64,000 nt of DNA from Spirochaetota bacterium (GCA_023438065.1 JAEXRH010000012.1:62001-126000), one strand, 5' to 3'. Numbered from the stretch's first letter, positions 7,647-17,053 are shown. Made by a program: numbers and translations. The notes: generated from the sequence alone by a model not told the origin.

Positions 7647-9293
7647 TTATGCCTTGATCTTCATGACCACAAGAGTTTGATCGTCGTGGAGGCTTGCGGA
7701 CCCGACGAACGCCTGAATGTTGTGTTTCACTTCGTTAGCAATCTCTTTGGCTGTCATTGATTTACTTTCAGTAATCACTTTTGCAAGCGACTCAAGCCCA
7801 TACTGCTTGCCTTCCTGATTCAACGCCTCGATAAGCCCGTCAGTATAGAGTATAATAATATCTCCTTGGGCAACTGTCAACTTCATATCCTCGTAGACCG
7901 AGCTCCGTTCGACGCCGATCGGATCGGTTTTCTGGTGGAGGATCTCGATCTTCCCGGTCGAAGCCCTGAAAAAGAGCAGGGGTTGATGGCCAGCGCTCGC
8001 GTATTCGATGGAGTGGTCCGCCGGGCAATAACTCAGGAAGGACAGGGTCGCGTAATGGTCCATGTCGATCTTGCCGGTTATTCCCTTATTTACCCAGTCA
8101 AGGATCGTTCCGGCCGTTTTGGTCGTATTCGTCACGAGATGGAGCACCGAGCGGAGCATGATCATGACCATGCTTGACTGGATTCCCTTGCCGGCGACAT
8201 CGGCGATCGCGATGGCGATCCTGTCCCGACGAGCGAGGATAATGTCGTAATAGTCTCCGCAGACGCCCTTAGTCGCGTTGAAGAAAGAGCCGAAACCGGC
8301 TTCGGGAAGATCGGGCAGGCGCTTCGGATGGAGGGTCTTCTGGATTTTCGAGGCGATGCTCGCCTCGCGCTCGAGATCGGCGTGCTCGAGGATCTCCTGG
8401 ACGCCGTATACGTTATTTATGGCAGATCCCGCGTATTGGGCGATCGCCTTCGCGACGCGGAAATCCTCCTCGGTAAAGGCCGGGTTCTCCGGGATGCGCG
8501 CGACGCCGGAAACCCCGACGACGCGATCCTTGACCATGAGCGGGACGACGATGTAGCTGCCGGGTTTCAGGAAATCCTCGGGCCCGTTCACGACGACGCG
8601 CGAGTCCTGGACGCCATCCTCGATGAGAATGGGCTTCCCCGACGCGGCTACCTCGCCGAACACGGTCTCGCCGAGATTGAACTGCGCGTAGCGGAAATTC
8701 GTCTCGACGCGAACGGGTTTGTGGGGAAGGTCGACGGGCAGTTTGTATGGCGGGGGAAACTTTCCCGTAAATGCCTTCGAGGTGATGATGTCCTCGAAAT
8801 CGTCGGCGAGGAACACGACGCCGCCGTCGGAGCCGGTGTTTTTGATCATCGTCTCGTTGACGAAATCAAGGAGCCTGACGAGGTTGATCTCTCCCGCCAT
8901 GGAATCGGCGACGTGCGAGAGGAAATCCTGCCCTATCGCTATTAGCGGGTCTTCGCCGACGGGTTCCGGCTCAAGGACCGGAATGGCCGGGGTGACTTCC
9001 TCAATGACCTCGGGAATGTAGGAATTGAGGAGGATGAAGATTATGAGAAGGACCACGCTCGCGCAGAAGATGGCGATCGAGTAGACGAGCAGACCAGGGA
9101 TGATGACCGCGACGATGCTTCCCGTCCCGAGCAGGGCAACGAATACCGCGGAAAGCTTGGCGAAAACGGGGTCAGGGAATTTTTCCGGATTATTTTTGGC
9201 GATCCTGAAAATGAAAAAGCCCGCAATCCCTTGGGCAAGCAGACTGGCCGCAAGGGGCAGTAAAGCAAATGAATCAAGAAGTGCTGTTTGCAT
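7647..9293 (-). CDS. rsbU: RsbU-like PP2C phosphatase with membrane and GAF domains
   Basis: 548 residues from the ATG at 9293. Residues 1-95 hold about three membrane segments, ~125-320 a GAF sensor domain, and ~340-548 a SpoIIE/PP2C phosphatase domain with metal-binding Asp in GVCGDYYDI and IAIADVAGKG. The first product of the rsbU-V-W operon, it should dephosphorylate the STAS protein in response to a signal sensed at the membrane or GAF domain. An in-frame start at 9398 would overlap the upstream gene by 71 bases. I prefer 9293 because a promoter (TTGACG, 18 bases, TACACT) ends 8 bases before it, which implies a leaderless or nearly leaderless message. Confidence 0.88.
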   Translation of the reverse strand: MQTALLDSFALLPLAASLLAQGIAGFFIFRIAKNNPEKFPDPVFAKLSAVFVALLGTGSIVAVIIPGLLVYSIAIFCASVVLLIIFILLNSYIPEVIEEVTPAIPVLEPEPVGEDPLIAIGQDFLSHVADSMAGEINLVRLLDFVNETMIKNTGSDGGVVFLADDFEDIITSKAFTGKFPPPYKLPVDLPHKPVRVETNFRYAQFNLGETVFGEVAASGKPILIEDGVQDSRVVVNGPEDFLKPGSYIVVPLMVKDRVVGVSGVARIPENPAFTEEDFRVAKAIAQYAGSAINNVYGVQEILEHADLEREASIASKIQKTLHPKRLPDLPEAGFGSFFNATKGVCGDYYDIILARRDRIAIAIADVAGKGIQSSMVMIMLRSVLHLVTNTTKTAGTILDWVNKGITGKIDMDHYATLSFLSYCPADHSIEYASAGHQPLLFFRASTGKIEILHQKTDPIGVERSSVYEDMKLTVAQGDIIILYTDGLIEALNQEGKQYGLESLAKVITESKSMTAKEIANEVKHNIQAFVGSASLHDDQTLVVMKIKA

Positions 9294-9301
9294 TATATGC
9301 A

Positions 9302-9331
9302 AGTGTAGCACCGGAAATTCCCTTTCGTCAA
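9302..9331 (-). promoter_or_regulatory. Promoter of the rsbU-V-W operon
   Basis: On the minus strand: -35 TTGACG (9331-9326), an 18-base spacer and -10 TACACT (9307-9302), 8 bases before the rsbU start codon at 9293. The -35 box overlaps the stop codon of the upstream ParB-fold gene. No Shine-Dalgarno sequence can fit between the predicted transcript start and the ATG. Confidence 0.7.
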
Positions 9332-10233
9332 GTTTGAATGCGCTTTTTGAAAGCTGCCGCGAGGCGCGAGAACAATCCCTCGTTCGCCTTTTCGGCAAGC
9401 GCGCGCGTGGTCTCGTCGAGGCTGTACTCGACGCCGTATTTCTGCTTGAGATCGTCCCATTGCTTGACGATCCAGACGTACAGGTCGCTCGTGGTGCGCT
9501 TGCTGAATTTGCGAAGCATCCGGTATTTCCTGATCACGTGCATGACGGGGAGATAGACGTTCCGGTACCAGGAAAGCACGGCGTCGGCGAACGGGATTTC
9601 CTCGGTCTTCGTCTCGTTGATGTAGTATTTGTGCACCAGGATGTGGTTGTAGACGACGTCGTACTGACCGGGGCTCGTGAAGTCGAGGTTCCAGTAATCG
9701 GTGATGTCACCGAAGCCGGTCTCCGCGTAGAACACGCGCTTCTCGAACTTGATGACCTCGTCGAGCAAGGACTCGCGGGTGATGCTTTTCTTGAGCACGA
9801 TCTCGCTTTTCAGGGAGATGATCTCCGCGTCGATGAACTCGACCCCCTGCGCCTTCGCCACCGACACGCGATGGTTGCCGTCGCGCACGAAATAAAGCCC
9901 CCCGAGCTCGTAGAGCTGGATCGGCGGGAGTACCGTGTCCGTCAGGCGCGCCTCGTCGACGCGTTCCCATCGCTGCCGGAGATTCGCGGCGCGCGGGAGG
10001 AAATGACTGTCGAAATCCTGATAGCGCCCCTCGCTCCCGACGATCTTGTCAATGGGAACGGTGTGCATCCCGACGTAGACCTCGTTTTTGGGCTTGAGGA
10101 TCTGCTTGACGTCGTGAAACGAGAGAAGACGCCTTTTGTCCGGCGTGAGGAAGTTCTGGATTTCGTTGAAGATCGCCTTGTTTCGGGCCTTGCTGAAGTC
10201 GTCGCCGGCCTGGTTCCGTACAAAGTCGCTCAT
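9328..10233 (-). CDS. ParB/sulfiredoxin-fold domain protein
   Basis: 301 residues. The central motif VRDGNHRVSVAKAQGVEFIDAE (residues ~117-138) is the nucleotide-binding signature of the ParB/Srx fold, preceded by a strand carrying PIQLYELGGLYF. N- and C-terminal helical parts are not recognised. Related proteins are often annotated as transcriptional regulators or 'ParB-like nuclease' without proof. It overlaps the metallophosphoesterase gene by 4 bases (co-translated), and the rsbU promoter lies in its 3' end. No helix-turn-helix is obvious, so a DNA-partitioning role is unlikely. Confidence 0.6.
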   Translation of the reverse strand: MSDFVRNQAGDDFSKARNKAIFNEIQNFLTPDKRRLLSFHDVKQILKPKNEVYVGMHTVPIDKIVGSEGRYQDFDSHFLPRAANLRQRWERVDEARLTDTVLPPIQLYELGGLYFVRDGNHRVSVAKAQGVEFIDAEIISLKSEIVLKKSITRESLLDEVIKFEKRVFYAETGFGDITDYWNLDFTSPGQYDVVYNHILVHKYYINETKTEEIPFADAVLSWYRNVYLPVMHVIRKYRMLRKFSKRTTSDLYVWIVKQWDDLKQKYGVEYSLDETTRALAEKANEGLFSRLAAAFKKRIQT

Positions 10234-10913
10234 GGTGCTGCAGCTCCGGTATCGAGGATGTAATGGCTATATGCGTTGATGACGGTAGTGTCGCGGTAGC
10301 GGGATACGCGAAGGTCCTGGAGGTCGTAGAGGTGGATGTGACCGTGAACGAGATAGCGCGGCTTGAACGCGCGCATGAACCAGAGGAAGGACGCGAATCC
10401 GCGATGGCAGGGATCGCTTTTGTCGTGGATTCCCGCGGGAGAGGCGTGGGTCACGAGGATGTCGAGGAATCTGCCGTAGAGAATCCGGTTAAGGATGAGC
10501 CGGGGGACGAGGGAGAGAAGACGCCGCTTCATCTGCCGATCCGTGTATTGGTTGAGTCCGTCGTTATACTTGAGCGAGCCGGAAACGCCGGCGATGAGAA
10601 GATTGCCCTCGCGCGCGCTCTTGAATCCGAGGTAGGTCGTCCCGTGGCATCCGCGGGGGTCGAGGCAGTTTTCCGCGCGAATGTTGCCTTTGGGCGATAC
10701 GCCGTCGACCCGATGGTAGAGCCCGAATTCCGAGAGATTGTGGTTCCCGAAAACGAAATACACGGGCTTGTTCAGCGAAGAAACGATGAAGTCGAGGTAT
10801 TCCATCGGAAGATCTCCGGCGGAAATGACGAGATCGATATCCTTATAGCGCTCCTTCACGTTGCTGCTGTAGACTAACGGGTCTATTTGGTCGGATACGC
10901 AAAGGATTTTCAT
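10230..10913 (-). CDS. Metallophosphoesterase
   Basis: 227 residues of the calcineurin-like fold. The motifs are a degenerate first box VSDQIDP (usual DxH replaced), AGDLPMEYLDF, FGNHN, VTHASPAG and HGHIHLYD. No signal peptide is present, so it is cytoplasmic. The substrate (phosphomonoester, phosphodiester or nucleotide) cannot be told. It sits between the TPR/Mrr-like gene (11 bases upstream) and the ParB-fold gene (4-base overlap), so the three are probably one transcript. Confidence 0.85.
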   Translation of the reverse strand: MKILCVSDQIDPLVYSSNVKERYKDIDLVISAGDLPMEYLDFIVSSLNKPVYFVFGNHNLSEFGLYHRVDGVSPKGNIRAENCLDPRGCHGTTYLGFKSAREGNLLIAGVSGSLKYNDGLNQYTDRQMKRRLLSLVPRLILNRILYGRFLDILVTHASPAGIHDKSDPCHRGFASFLWFMRAFKPRYLVHGHIHLYDLQDLRVSRYRDTTVINAYSHYILDTGAAAP

Positions 10914-10923
10914 GGCGCGGGCG

Positions 10924-12303
10924 TTATTTCTTGCCGAAGACGTTTGCCTGCGAAAGCATCTGCTCGAGCTTGTCCTTGCCGATGAGCTCGAGCGGCCTGC
11001 TTTCGGCGAACTCGAGGGCCGCGCGGGTAAAGCCCGAGCTCGTGATCACGATCCCGCGGATGATCGACTGCTTTTTCATGTCCTCCTGCAGGGTCCTGAG
11101 AAAGGCGTCCTCGATGAGGTTCGGGTCGCGGTAGAAAAGGATGAGCCGGGGCATCTTGCGGACGTTCCGCCATTTTTCGGCGTCGTTCTCCACCGCGATG
11201 AGCGCGCACCCGAATTTCGTCTCCTTGATGTCGCGCACCGCGAGTTCGAGCCCGGTGTTCGTCACCCCCTTGCATATGGTGAAGAAGTCTTCCTTGCCGG
11301 CGGTAAGGTATTCTTTCATGTAGTCGTTCGAACGGAGTTCCTGATACTGGGAGAGTTTTTCGCCGACGTCGCGGAATCCGCGCTTTTTCGCGAAGATCTG
11401 CTCCCACTGGGTTATCGCGTGGTCGATGTCGCGGTTTTTCTCGTAGCAGGAGGCGAGGAAATAGCGCGCGTGGAGGGTATCGTTCGACGCGTCGTCGGTC
11501 GAGGCCTTGATGGCGCGGTCGAATTCGACGATTGCCTTCTCGACGCTGTTCGCCTCGAGATAGCAACATCCGCGCTCGACGAGGGACTTTTGCTTGAGTT
11601 CGGGGTCTCGGAGCGCCTTCTCGAAGGAGGCGAGCGCGTTCGCGTAGTCGTGGCTCTCGCGGAGGAGCTTTCCCTGGTAGTAATAGGCCTTCGTGTTCTT
11701 GGGATCGAGCCTGAGCGCGATGGCGATTTCCTGTTTCGCGTCCGCGCCCTGCTTGTTTCGGTAAAGGAGGAACGCGAGGGCGGCGTGCGCGTTCGCGTGT
11801 TTGGGATCGGTCTCCACCGCTTTCCGGTAGAGCGAAAGCGCCTGTTCGCTGTTGTCCCGTTGTTCGAATAGAACGGCCGCGTTATAATAGTGGTCTGCCT
11901 GGAACGGCTCGAGCTTGACCAGGAGAAGATATTCCTTGAGCGCTTCCTCGGGTTGGTTATACTTGATGTAGAGGCTCGCGATCGTTTTGCGGAACTCGGC
12001 CTCGGGAATCGACTTGGTGAAAATGGCGGTCGCGTTGACGGCCTTGAATTCCATGAGCGCGAGTTCGGGCTTGCCGTCGGCGAGGTAGGCGCGGCCGAGC
12101 AGATAGCGGGCTTCCGCGTCGCGGGGGTTTCGCGTTATGAGTATTTTCGTCTGCTTGATGGCTTGGGTATACTTGCCCGAGTCGATCAGTTTTCGGATGC
12201 CGACGATTTTTTTGGGGGCGATGACGGATTTGACCACGAAAACCAAAAGAACGGCGACGCCGGTGCCGAGAATGAGGATGAAGCCGACGAACATTGGTGA
12301 CAT
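10924..12303 (-). CDS. Membrane-anchored TPR protein with Mrr-like C-terminal domain
   Basis: 459 residues from ATG 12303. One N-terminal membrane segment (FVGFILILGTGVAVLLVFVV) is followed by about six to seven TPR repeats (residues ~35-310) and a C-terminal ~130-residue domain whose strands GIVITSSGFTRAALEFA and LIGKDKLEQML resemble the Mrr/PD-(D/E)xK nuclease fold used by type IV restriction enzymes. The expected catalytic D...QxK is not clearly visible, so the domain may bind rather than cut. An upstream ATG at 12339 is possible, but the -10 box of the promoter falls between the two, which supports 12303. Confidence 0.65.
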   Translation of the reverse strand: MSPMFVGFILILGTGVAVLLVFVVKSVIAPKKIVGIRKLIDSGKYTQAIKQTKILITRNPRDAEARYLLGRAYLADGKPELALMEFKAVNATAIFTKSIPEAEFRKTIASLYIKYNQPEEALKEYLLLVKLEPFQADHYYNAAVLFEQRDNSEQALSLYRKAVETDPKHANAHAALAFLLYRNKQGADAKQEIAIALRLDPKNTKAYYYQGKLLRESHDYANALASFEKALRDPELKQKSLVERGCCYLEANSVEKAIVEFDRAIKASTDDASNDTLHARYFLASCYEKNRDIDHAITQWEQIFAKKRGFRDVGEKLSQYQELRSNDYMKEYLTAGKEDFFTICKGVTNTGLELAVRDIKETKFGCALIAVENDAEKWRNVRKMPRLILFYRDPNLIEDAFLRTLQEDMKKQSIIRGIVITSSGFTRAALEFAESRPLELIGKDKLEQMLSQANVFGKK

Positions 12304-12312
12304 GGTTAAAAG

Positions 12313-12339
12313 AGTATAGCTTTTATGGGGTATTGTCAA
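12313..12339 (-). promoter_or_regulatory. Promoter of the TPR/Mrr-like gene, overlapping the opposite gene's start
   Basis: On the minus strand: -35 TTGACA (12339-12334), a short 15-base spacer and -10 TATACT (12318-12313), 9 bases before the ATG at 12303. The gene on the plus strand starts at 12342, so the two genes are only 38 bases apart and their control elements must overlap. Confidence 0.5.
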
Positions 12340-12341
12340 AT

Positions 12342-13079
12342 ATGAACAGAAGACTCGCGCGTTTTGGGCGTAAGGCCGTCATCCTCGCTTTTGTCGCCGT
12401 AACGGCTTTACCGGTCGCGGCGCTCGACTATTTCGCCGAGGGCGAGCGGCTTTTCGCGGACAACAAGCCCGCCGAGGCGATTCCGCTCCTTTTCCAGGCT
12501 TCGCAGGCGCGGGGAACGGATCCGCGGGTATTTCTCCATTTGGGGATCTGCTACGCGCAGGTCGGGAAAAACGACGAGGCGATCAGTACCTTCATGAAGG
12601 GAACTTCCGTCCCGGGGGCCGACCGAAAGCGCCTCTTTTACAACGCGGGAGAGGTGTATTATCTCGTCGGGTCCTACGCCGAGGCGACGACGATGTATTC
12701 GCGCGCGATCGGGCTCGATTCCGCCTTCGCCCCCGCGTTTCTCGGGAGGGCGAACGCGCGCGGCAAGCTCGGCCAGTTCGCCGAGGCGGTATCGGACTAT
12801 TCGGCGTATCTGACCCTCGATCCCGCGACCTGGCAGAAAGAGTCGATCCAGCGCCTCATGGCCCTTCTTACCGGGGCCGTTCAGGCGCAGAAGGACGCGG
12901 CGCTCAAGGCGGAGGCCGAAAAGGCGGCGACCGAGGCGGAGAAACAGGCCGCGGCGGAGCGATACAAAAAACTGATGGACGACGTCAGCGCGTCCCTCCA
13001 GGCGGTCGACGAGGCGAGTACGCTGTCTGCCGGCTCCGAGGGCGTTGAGCAATACAACGAGGAAGGACAACTTGAATAA
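12342..13079 (+). CDS. Exported TPR protein
   Basis: 245 residues from ATG 12342. Residues 1-24 look like a signal peptide (KAVILAFVAVTALPVAALDY). About four TPR repeats follow (YFAEGERLFADNKPAEAIPL onward), then an Ala/Glu/Lys-rich coiled-coil segment (residues ~185-225). The product is expected in the periplasm, where it probably acts as a scaffold. No clear ribosome site is present; a possible -10 (TATTGT, 12331-12336) ends 5 bases before the ATG. It overlaps the following TPR gene by 8 bases if that gene uses its TTG start. Confidence 0.75.
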   Translation: MNRRLARFGRKAVILAFVAVTALPVAALDYFAEGERLFADNKPAEAIPLLFQASQARGTDPRVFLHLGICYAQVGKNDEAISTFMKGTSVPGADRKRLFYNAGEVYYLVGSYAEATTMYSRAIGLDSAFAPAFLGRANARGKLGQFAEAVSDYSAYLTLDPATWQKESIQRLMALLTGAVQAQKDAALKAEAEKAATEAEKQAAAERYKKLMDDVSASLQAVDEASTLSAGSEGVEQYNEEGQLE

Positions 13080-15135
13080 GAGAGAGAAAACGGTCATCGG
13101 CATCGTCGCGGGCATCGCGATCATTTTGCTTCTCGCGGGCGGCGGTCTCGCGCTCTATCGCGCCCTCGCCGCGGGTTCCGGGTCTCCCGAGAAGGCGAGG
13201 CTCAACACCCTCACGCTCGTGAGGACCTACGTCGACAAAGAGGAATTCGACCGGGCCTTGAGCCTCCTCGAAGGTCTTTTGATCGAGAATCCCGAGGACG
13301 CGGACGCGGCGGAGCTGCTCGACGCGGTAATTCAGGCGAAGCGGGCGAAAGAGGCGCGCGAATCCGGGAGCGGCATGGACGCCTCGGATATAGAGCGGGC
13401 CCTCGCGGAGGCGCGGAACGCGGCGACGCGAATCGCGCGAGCCGCCGACGAGGCCCAGCGGGCGGCCTCGCGCATGGCCGCGGACGCGGATCGAAAGTGG
13501 AAGGGCGAGGAGCTCGGCTCCCTCGACGAGGGACAGCCCGGCTCCGCACAGGCGAAAAAGGGCGGGCAGGATTCGTCCTCGCAGCAGGCGGACGCGGACG
13601 CGCAGGCGGAGGCCGAGCGCCAGCGAAAGGAGCAGGCCGCCGCGGACGAGGCGAAGCGAAAAGCCCTTGAGGACGAGCTCGCGCGGAAGAACGGCGAGCT
13701 TCAGCGAAAGATCAAGGCGGTGAACGAGTCGATCGCGCGGGGAAAGGACGCGGCGAGTTCGGGAAGCCTCAGGTCGGCCCTGTCGAATTTCGACGACGCG
13801 TCGCGGGAGCTCCCCGACGGGGAGAAGGCCTTCGCGGCCCAGAAGTTCGTCGAAATGGCCGAGTCGCTCTACGGGATCGCGCAAAACTCGACCGACAGCA
13901 CCGTGCGGAACGAGGCGCTCGCCTCCGCCCTCGAATACGCCAACAAGGCGGTTCAGGCCGACGAGACCCTCGCCTCGGCCCGCTACATCCGCTCGCGGGT
14001 GTACGCCGAGCAAAAAAAGGGCGATCTCGCGCTTGCCGACCTCAAGGAGGCCTCGAGGCTCGACCCGCAGAACTATCTTTACGCCTACGAGCTCGGGAAG
14101 GCTTACTACCTCCAGCGGAGGTTCGCCGAGGCGAAGCAGTGTTTCCAGACCGTGACCCGCCTCGCGCCGAAATTCGAGCCGGCCTTCTTCAACCTCGGGC
14201 TTACCAACAAGGCGCTCGGCGCCTTCGACGAGTCTCTTTCCGCGTTCAGGCAGGCGACCGCGATCAAGCAGGACTATGCCCGCGCGTATATCGAGATTGC
14301 GCGGCTCCTCGACCGCAAGAACGATTCTTCAGGGGCCATCTCGAACTACGGGACCGCGCTCAAGATCGAGCCCGCGAACGTCTCCGCCCTCCGGGAAACC
14401 GCCGCGATATACAGCAAGACGGGAAAATTCATCGAGGCGGAACGGTTCTTCAAGGAGGCGCTCGCCCTCGGTTCGCAGGACGCGCAGACGAACTACAACA
14501 TGGCGACGGTCGAGCTCGAGCTCGGCAAGAACGCCGAGGCCCTCGACTACGCGAAGAAGGCGGTCGACGCGGACGGATCGAACGCGGTGTACCTCTATAC
14601 CTACGGGCTTTCGGGCGAGCGGAACGGGATGCTCGACGTCGCGATACAGCAGTACGCGCGCGCGATAACCGCCGACCCGAAATACGTGAAGCCCCGGATC
14701 AACCTCGGTAACATGTACCTCGACGCGAACCGGGTCGACGACGCGCTCGCGCAGTTCACGGCGGCGTACAACGTGGAAAAGGATAACTTCGAGGTCAACA
14801 ACAACCTCGGAAAGGCCTACGGGCTCAAGAAGGCGTACGACAAGTCGGTCGAGCATTACGCGAAGGCCGTCGCCAAGAACCCGAAGGACGGCGACGTGCG
14901 CGCGAACCTCGCGACCGCGTACATAAGCGCCGGGCTCAACGAGAAGGCGCGCGACGCCTATGTCGATCTCATAAAGCTCGATCCCGGCCGATGGGACGCG
15001 TACTACGAGCTCGGGAAGCTGTACGTGAGCCTCGGGGACAAGCAGAACGCGAAGTCGACCCTCCAGGACCTTCTCAGGAAGAAGCCCGATTACCCGAAGG
15101 CCGCCGAGGTCCAGAACCTGATCAATACCCTCTAA
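13072..15135 (+). CDS. Large membrane-anchored TPR protein
   Basis: 687 residues. A single membrane anchor (VIGIVAGIAIILLLAGGGLAL) is followed by an Ala/Glu/Arg/Gln-rich coiled coil (residues ~100-225) and then at least ten TPR repeats to the end. I chose the TTG at 13072 because GAGGAAGG lies 5 bases upstream; an ATG at 13045 gives 9 more residues but has no such site. It overlaps the exported TPR gene, so the two are probably co-translated and work together in the envelope. The protein is likely a scaffold; no partner can be named. Confidence 0.8.
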   Translation: MNKREKTVIGIVAGIAIILLLAGGGLALYRALAAGSGSPEKARLNTLTLVRTYVDKEEFDRALSLLEGLLIENPEDADAAELLDAVIQAKRAKEARESGSGMDASDIERALAEARNAATRIARAADEAQRAASRMAADADRKWKGEELGSLDEGQPGSAQAKKGGQDSSSQQADADAQAEAERQRKEQAAADEAKRKALEDELARKNGELQRKIKAVNESIARGKDAASSGSLRSALSNFDDASRELPDGEKAFAAQKFVEMAESLYGIAQNSTDSTVRNEALASALEYANKAVQADETLASARYIRSRVYAEQKKGDLALADLKEASRLDPQNYLYAYELGKAYYLQRRFAEAKQCFQTVTRLAPKFEPAFFNLGLTNKALGAFDESLSAFRQATAIKQDYARAYIEIARLLDRKNDSSGAISNYGTALKIEPANVSALRETAAIYSKTGKFIEAERFFKEALALGSQDAQTNYNMATVELELGKNAEALDYAKKAVDADGSNAVYLYTYGLSGERNGMLDVAIQQYARAITADPKYVKPRINLGNMYLDANRVDDALAQFTAAYNVEKDNFEVNNNLGKAYGLKKAYDKSVEHYAKAVAKNPKDGDVRANLATAYISAGLNEKARDAYVDLIKLDPGRWDAYYELGKLYVSLGDKQNAKSTLQDLLRKKPDYPKAAEVQNLINTL

Positions 15136-15163
15136 CCGCGAGGGGGGATGTCGACCGCGCGGG

Positions 15164-17050
15164 TCAGGTCCGCCTGACGCGCGCGAAAAGCTCCTCGCGC
15201 GTCAGAGCGACCCAGATCGGCCTTCCGTGCGGGCAGACCGGCTCCTCGAGCGCGAAGGCGCGGGCCGCGATCGATCGCGCGGTATCGTCGTCGAGCGCGT
15301 CGCCGTCCTTGCACGCGGCCCGGCACGCGGCGGTCGCCCACACGCGGTCCGCTATCGTGTCCGGGTTCGCGGCGGGGTCGAGTATGTCCGTCTCCAGGTC
15401 CAGTTTCGTCCCGCTCCACGCCGCGGGTACCGTCGTTACCTGCCAAATCCCCGCGCCCTCGTCTTCGAGCGTGAATCCCGCGCCCGTAAGCGCCTCTCGC
15501 CTGGTTTCGAGCATGCGGTCCGTCTCGGGGGAATCGGTCTCGATGCGGTACGGGACGAGGAGCTCCTGCGTCTCCCCCCGTCTCGCGCGAAATCCCTCGA
15601 AGAGGATGCGCTCGTGCGCGGCGTGCTGATCGACCAGGTAAAAGATCCCTTCGCGCTCGCAGGCGAGGAAGGTGCCGAGAACCTGGCCGATATAGCGGAT
15701 CGGACCGCCATCCCCGGGTTTGGTCTCCCCGCCGGGAGTCCTCGCGGTATCCGTGCCCGTCGGGGCGGGATACGGCTCGATGGTTCCCCGATAATCCGCA
15801 AACGCGCGCTCGCGGGCGTCCAATCCGAGCATCCTCGATCCTTTTTCCCGGGCGTAGGCGGGAGGTATCCCGCTTTCCGGCCCGGTTTCGCGTCGATCGA
15901 TGCGGGATACGCCCCCCACGGCGGCATGGAACGCCTCCCGCGCGGGGTTCGGTGTCGACGGGATACGCCCCCCCGACATCGGCGGATTATCGAGCGGAAG
16001 CTCGTTGTCGCCGTTTTCGGCGAGTTCCCGGGCGAGGGAACGGACGGTCCAGCGGCGGTAAAAGTCCCTGACGGCGGAGCTCACGGCGTGGTGGAGGCTG
16101 CCCGGGTCCCGAAAGCGCGCCTCACGCTTGGCGGGATGGATGTTGAAGTCGACGAGAGCGGGATCGATCGTCACGAAAAGAAGGCCGAAGGGATGCGCCC
16201 CGTTCGGGAAATGGCCTTCGGCGCCGTACTCGATCGCCTGTAAAAGCCCGTATTCCATGATCCGCCTGCCGTTCACGAACACCATGAGCTCTCGCCGGTC
16301 GTTTCGCCTGACGTCGGGGTTCCCGAGGACGGCGTGGAAGGTGAATCCCGATCCGGAGCCCGAAATCTCGTGGAAGAACGACTCGCTCTCTTTCGGCTCG
16401 AACGCGGCGAGAGAGCGGGCGAGGAGCGTTTCTGCCGGCGGAAGGACGCTTTTCAGGACTCCGTCGATCGTCAGGCGAAATTCGACCGAGGGCCACGGAA
16501 GGGCCTTCTCGAGAAAGGTTTGCTTGCAGAGGGAGGTCTCGGCGGCCGGGCGCTTGAGAAACTGGCGGCGCGCGGGAAAGTTCGCGAACAAACCCGTCAC
16601 CTGAACGATGGTGCCGCCCGCGAGCCGGGCGGGAACGATGCCCGAGGGTTCGAGCCTCCAGGCCTCGCGACCGTCGCGGGTCGTCGTGATCTCGAGGCGG
16701 CTTACCGCCTGGATCGAGGAAAGCGCCTCCCCCCGGAAGCCGAGGGTTGCGAGTTCGAGCAGGTCGTCCTCGCGCGCGATCTTGCTCGTCGTGTGCGTCT
16801 TCGTGGAGATCGAAAGATCCTCGGCCGTCATCCCCGCGCCGTCGTCGACGACCCTGATCCCCTCGATCCCGCCGCCGGTTATCTCGACCGCCACGCGGGA
16901 CGCGCCCGAATCGATCGCGTTGTCGAGGAGCTCGCGTACGACGGCCGCGGGCCGGTCGATGACCTCTCCCGCGGCGATCTTCCGCGCGACCTCGGGCGGG
17001 AGTTCCCGTATCGGCCTCGTCGCCCGTTCGCGGGCGGGCATCTCGGGCAC
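15164..17050 (-). CDS. mutL: DNA mismatch repair protein MutL
   Basis: 628 residues. GHKL ATPase motifs ELLDNAIDSGAS, VDDGAGM, TSKI and GFRGEAL are all present, with ATP-lid and linker in VTGLFANFPARRQF. The C-terminal half holds the endonuclease motif DQHAAHERILFE (DQHAx2Ex4E) and CPHGRP, so this is a nicking-type MutL, as in bacteria without MutH. The GTG start has GGGGA 8 bases upstream; an in-frame ATG follows three codons later. It is the last gene of xseA-xseB-mutL, 3 bases after xseB. Confidence 0.97.
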   Translation of the reverse strand: MPEMPARERATRPIRELPPEVARKIAAGEVIDRPAAVVRELLDNAIDSGASRVAVEITGGGIEGIRVVDDGAGMTAEDLSISTKTHTTSKIAREDDLLELATLGFRGEALSSIQAVSRLEITTTRDGREAWRLEPSGIVPARLAGGTIVQVTGLFANFPARRQFLKRPAAETSLCKQTFLEKALPWPSVEFRLTIDGVLKSVLPPAETLLARSLAAFEPKESESFFHEISGSGSGFTFHAVLGNPDVRRNDRRELMVFVNGRRIMEYGLLQAIEYGAEGHFPNGAHPFGLLFVTIDPALVDFNIHPAKREARFRDPGSLHHAVSSAVRDFYRRWTVRSLARELAENGDNELPLDNPPMSGGRIPSTPNPAREAFHAAVGGVSRIDRRETGPESGIPPAYAREKGSRMLGLDARERAFADYRGTIEPYPAPTGTDTARTPGGETKPGDGGPIRYIGQVLGTFLACEREGIFYLVDQHAAHERILFEGFRARRGETQELLVPYRIETDSPETDRMLETRREALTGAGFTLEDEGAGIWQVTTVPAAWSGTKLDLETDILDPAANPDTIADRVWATAACRAACKDGDALDDDTARSIAARAFALEEPVCPHGRPIWVALTREELFARVRRT

Positions 17051-17053
17051 GCT

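Noticed and set aside
9294..9398. Earlier start for rsbU at 9398
   Set aside because: It would overlap the upstream gene by 71 bases and lie upstream of the promoter at 9302-9331.
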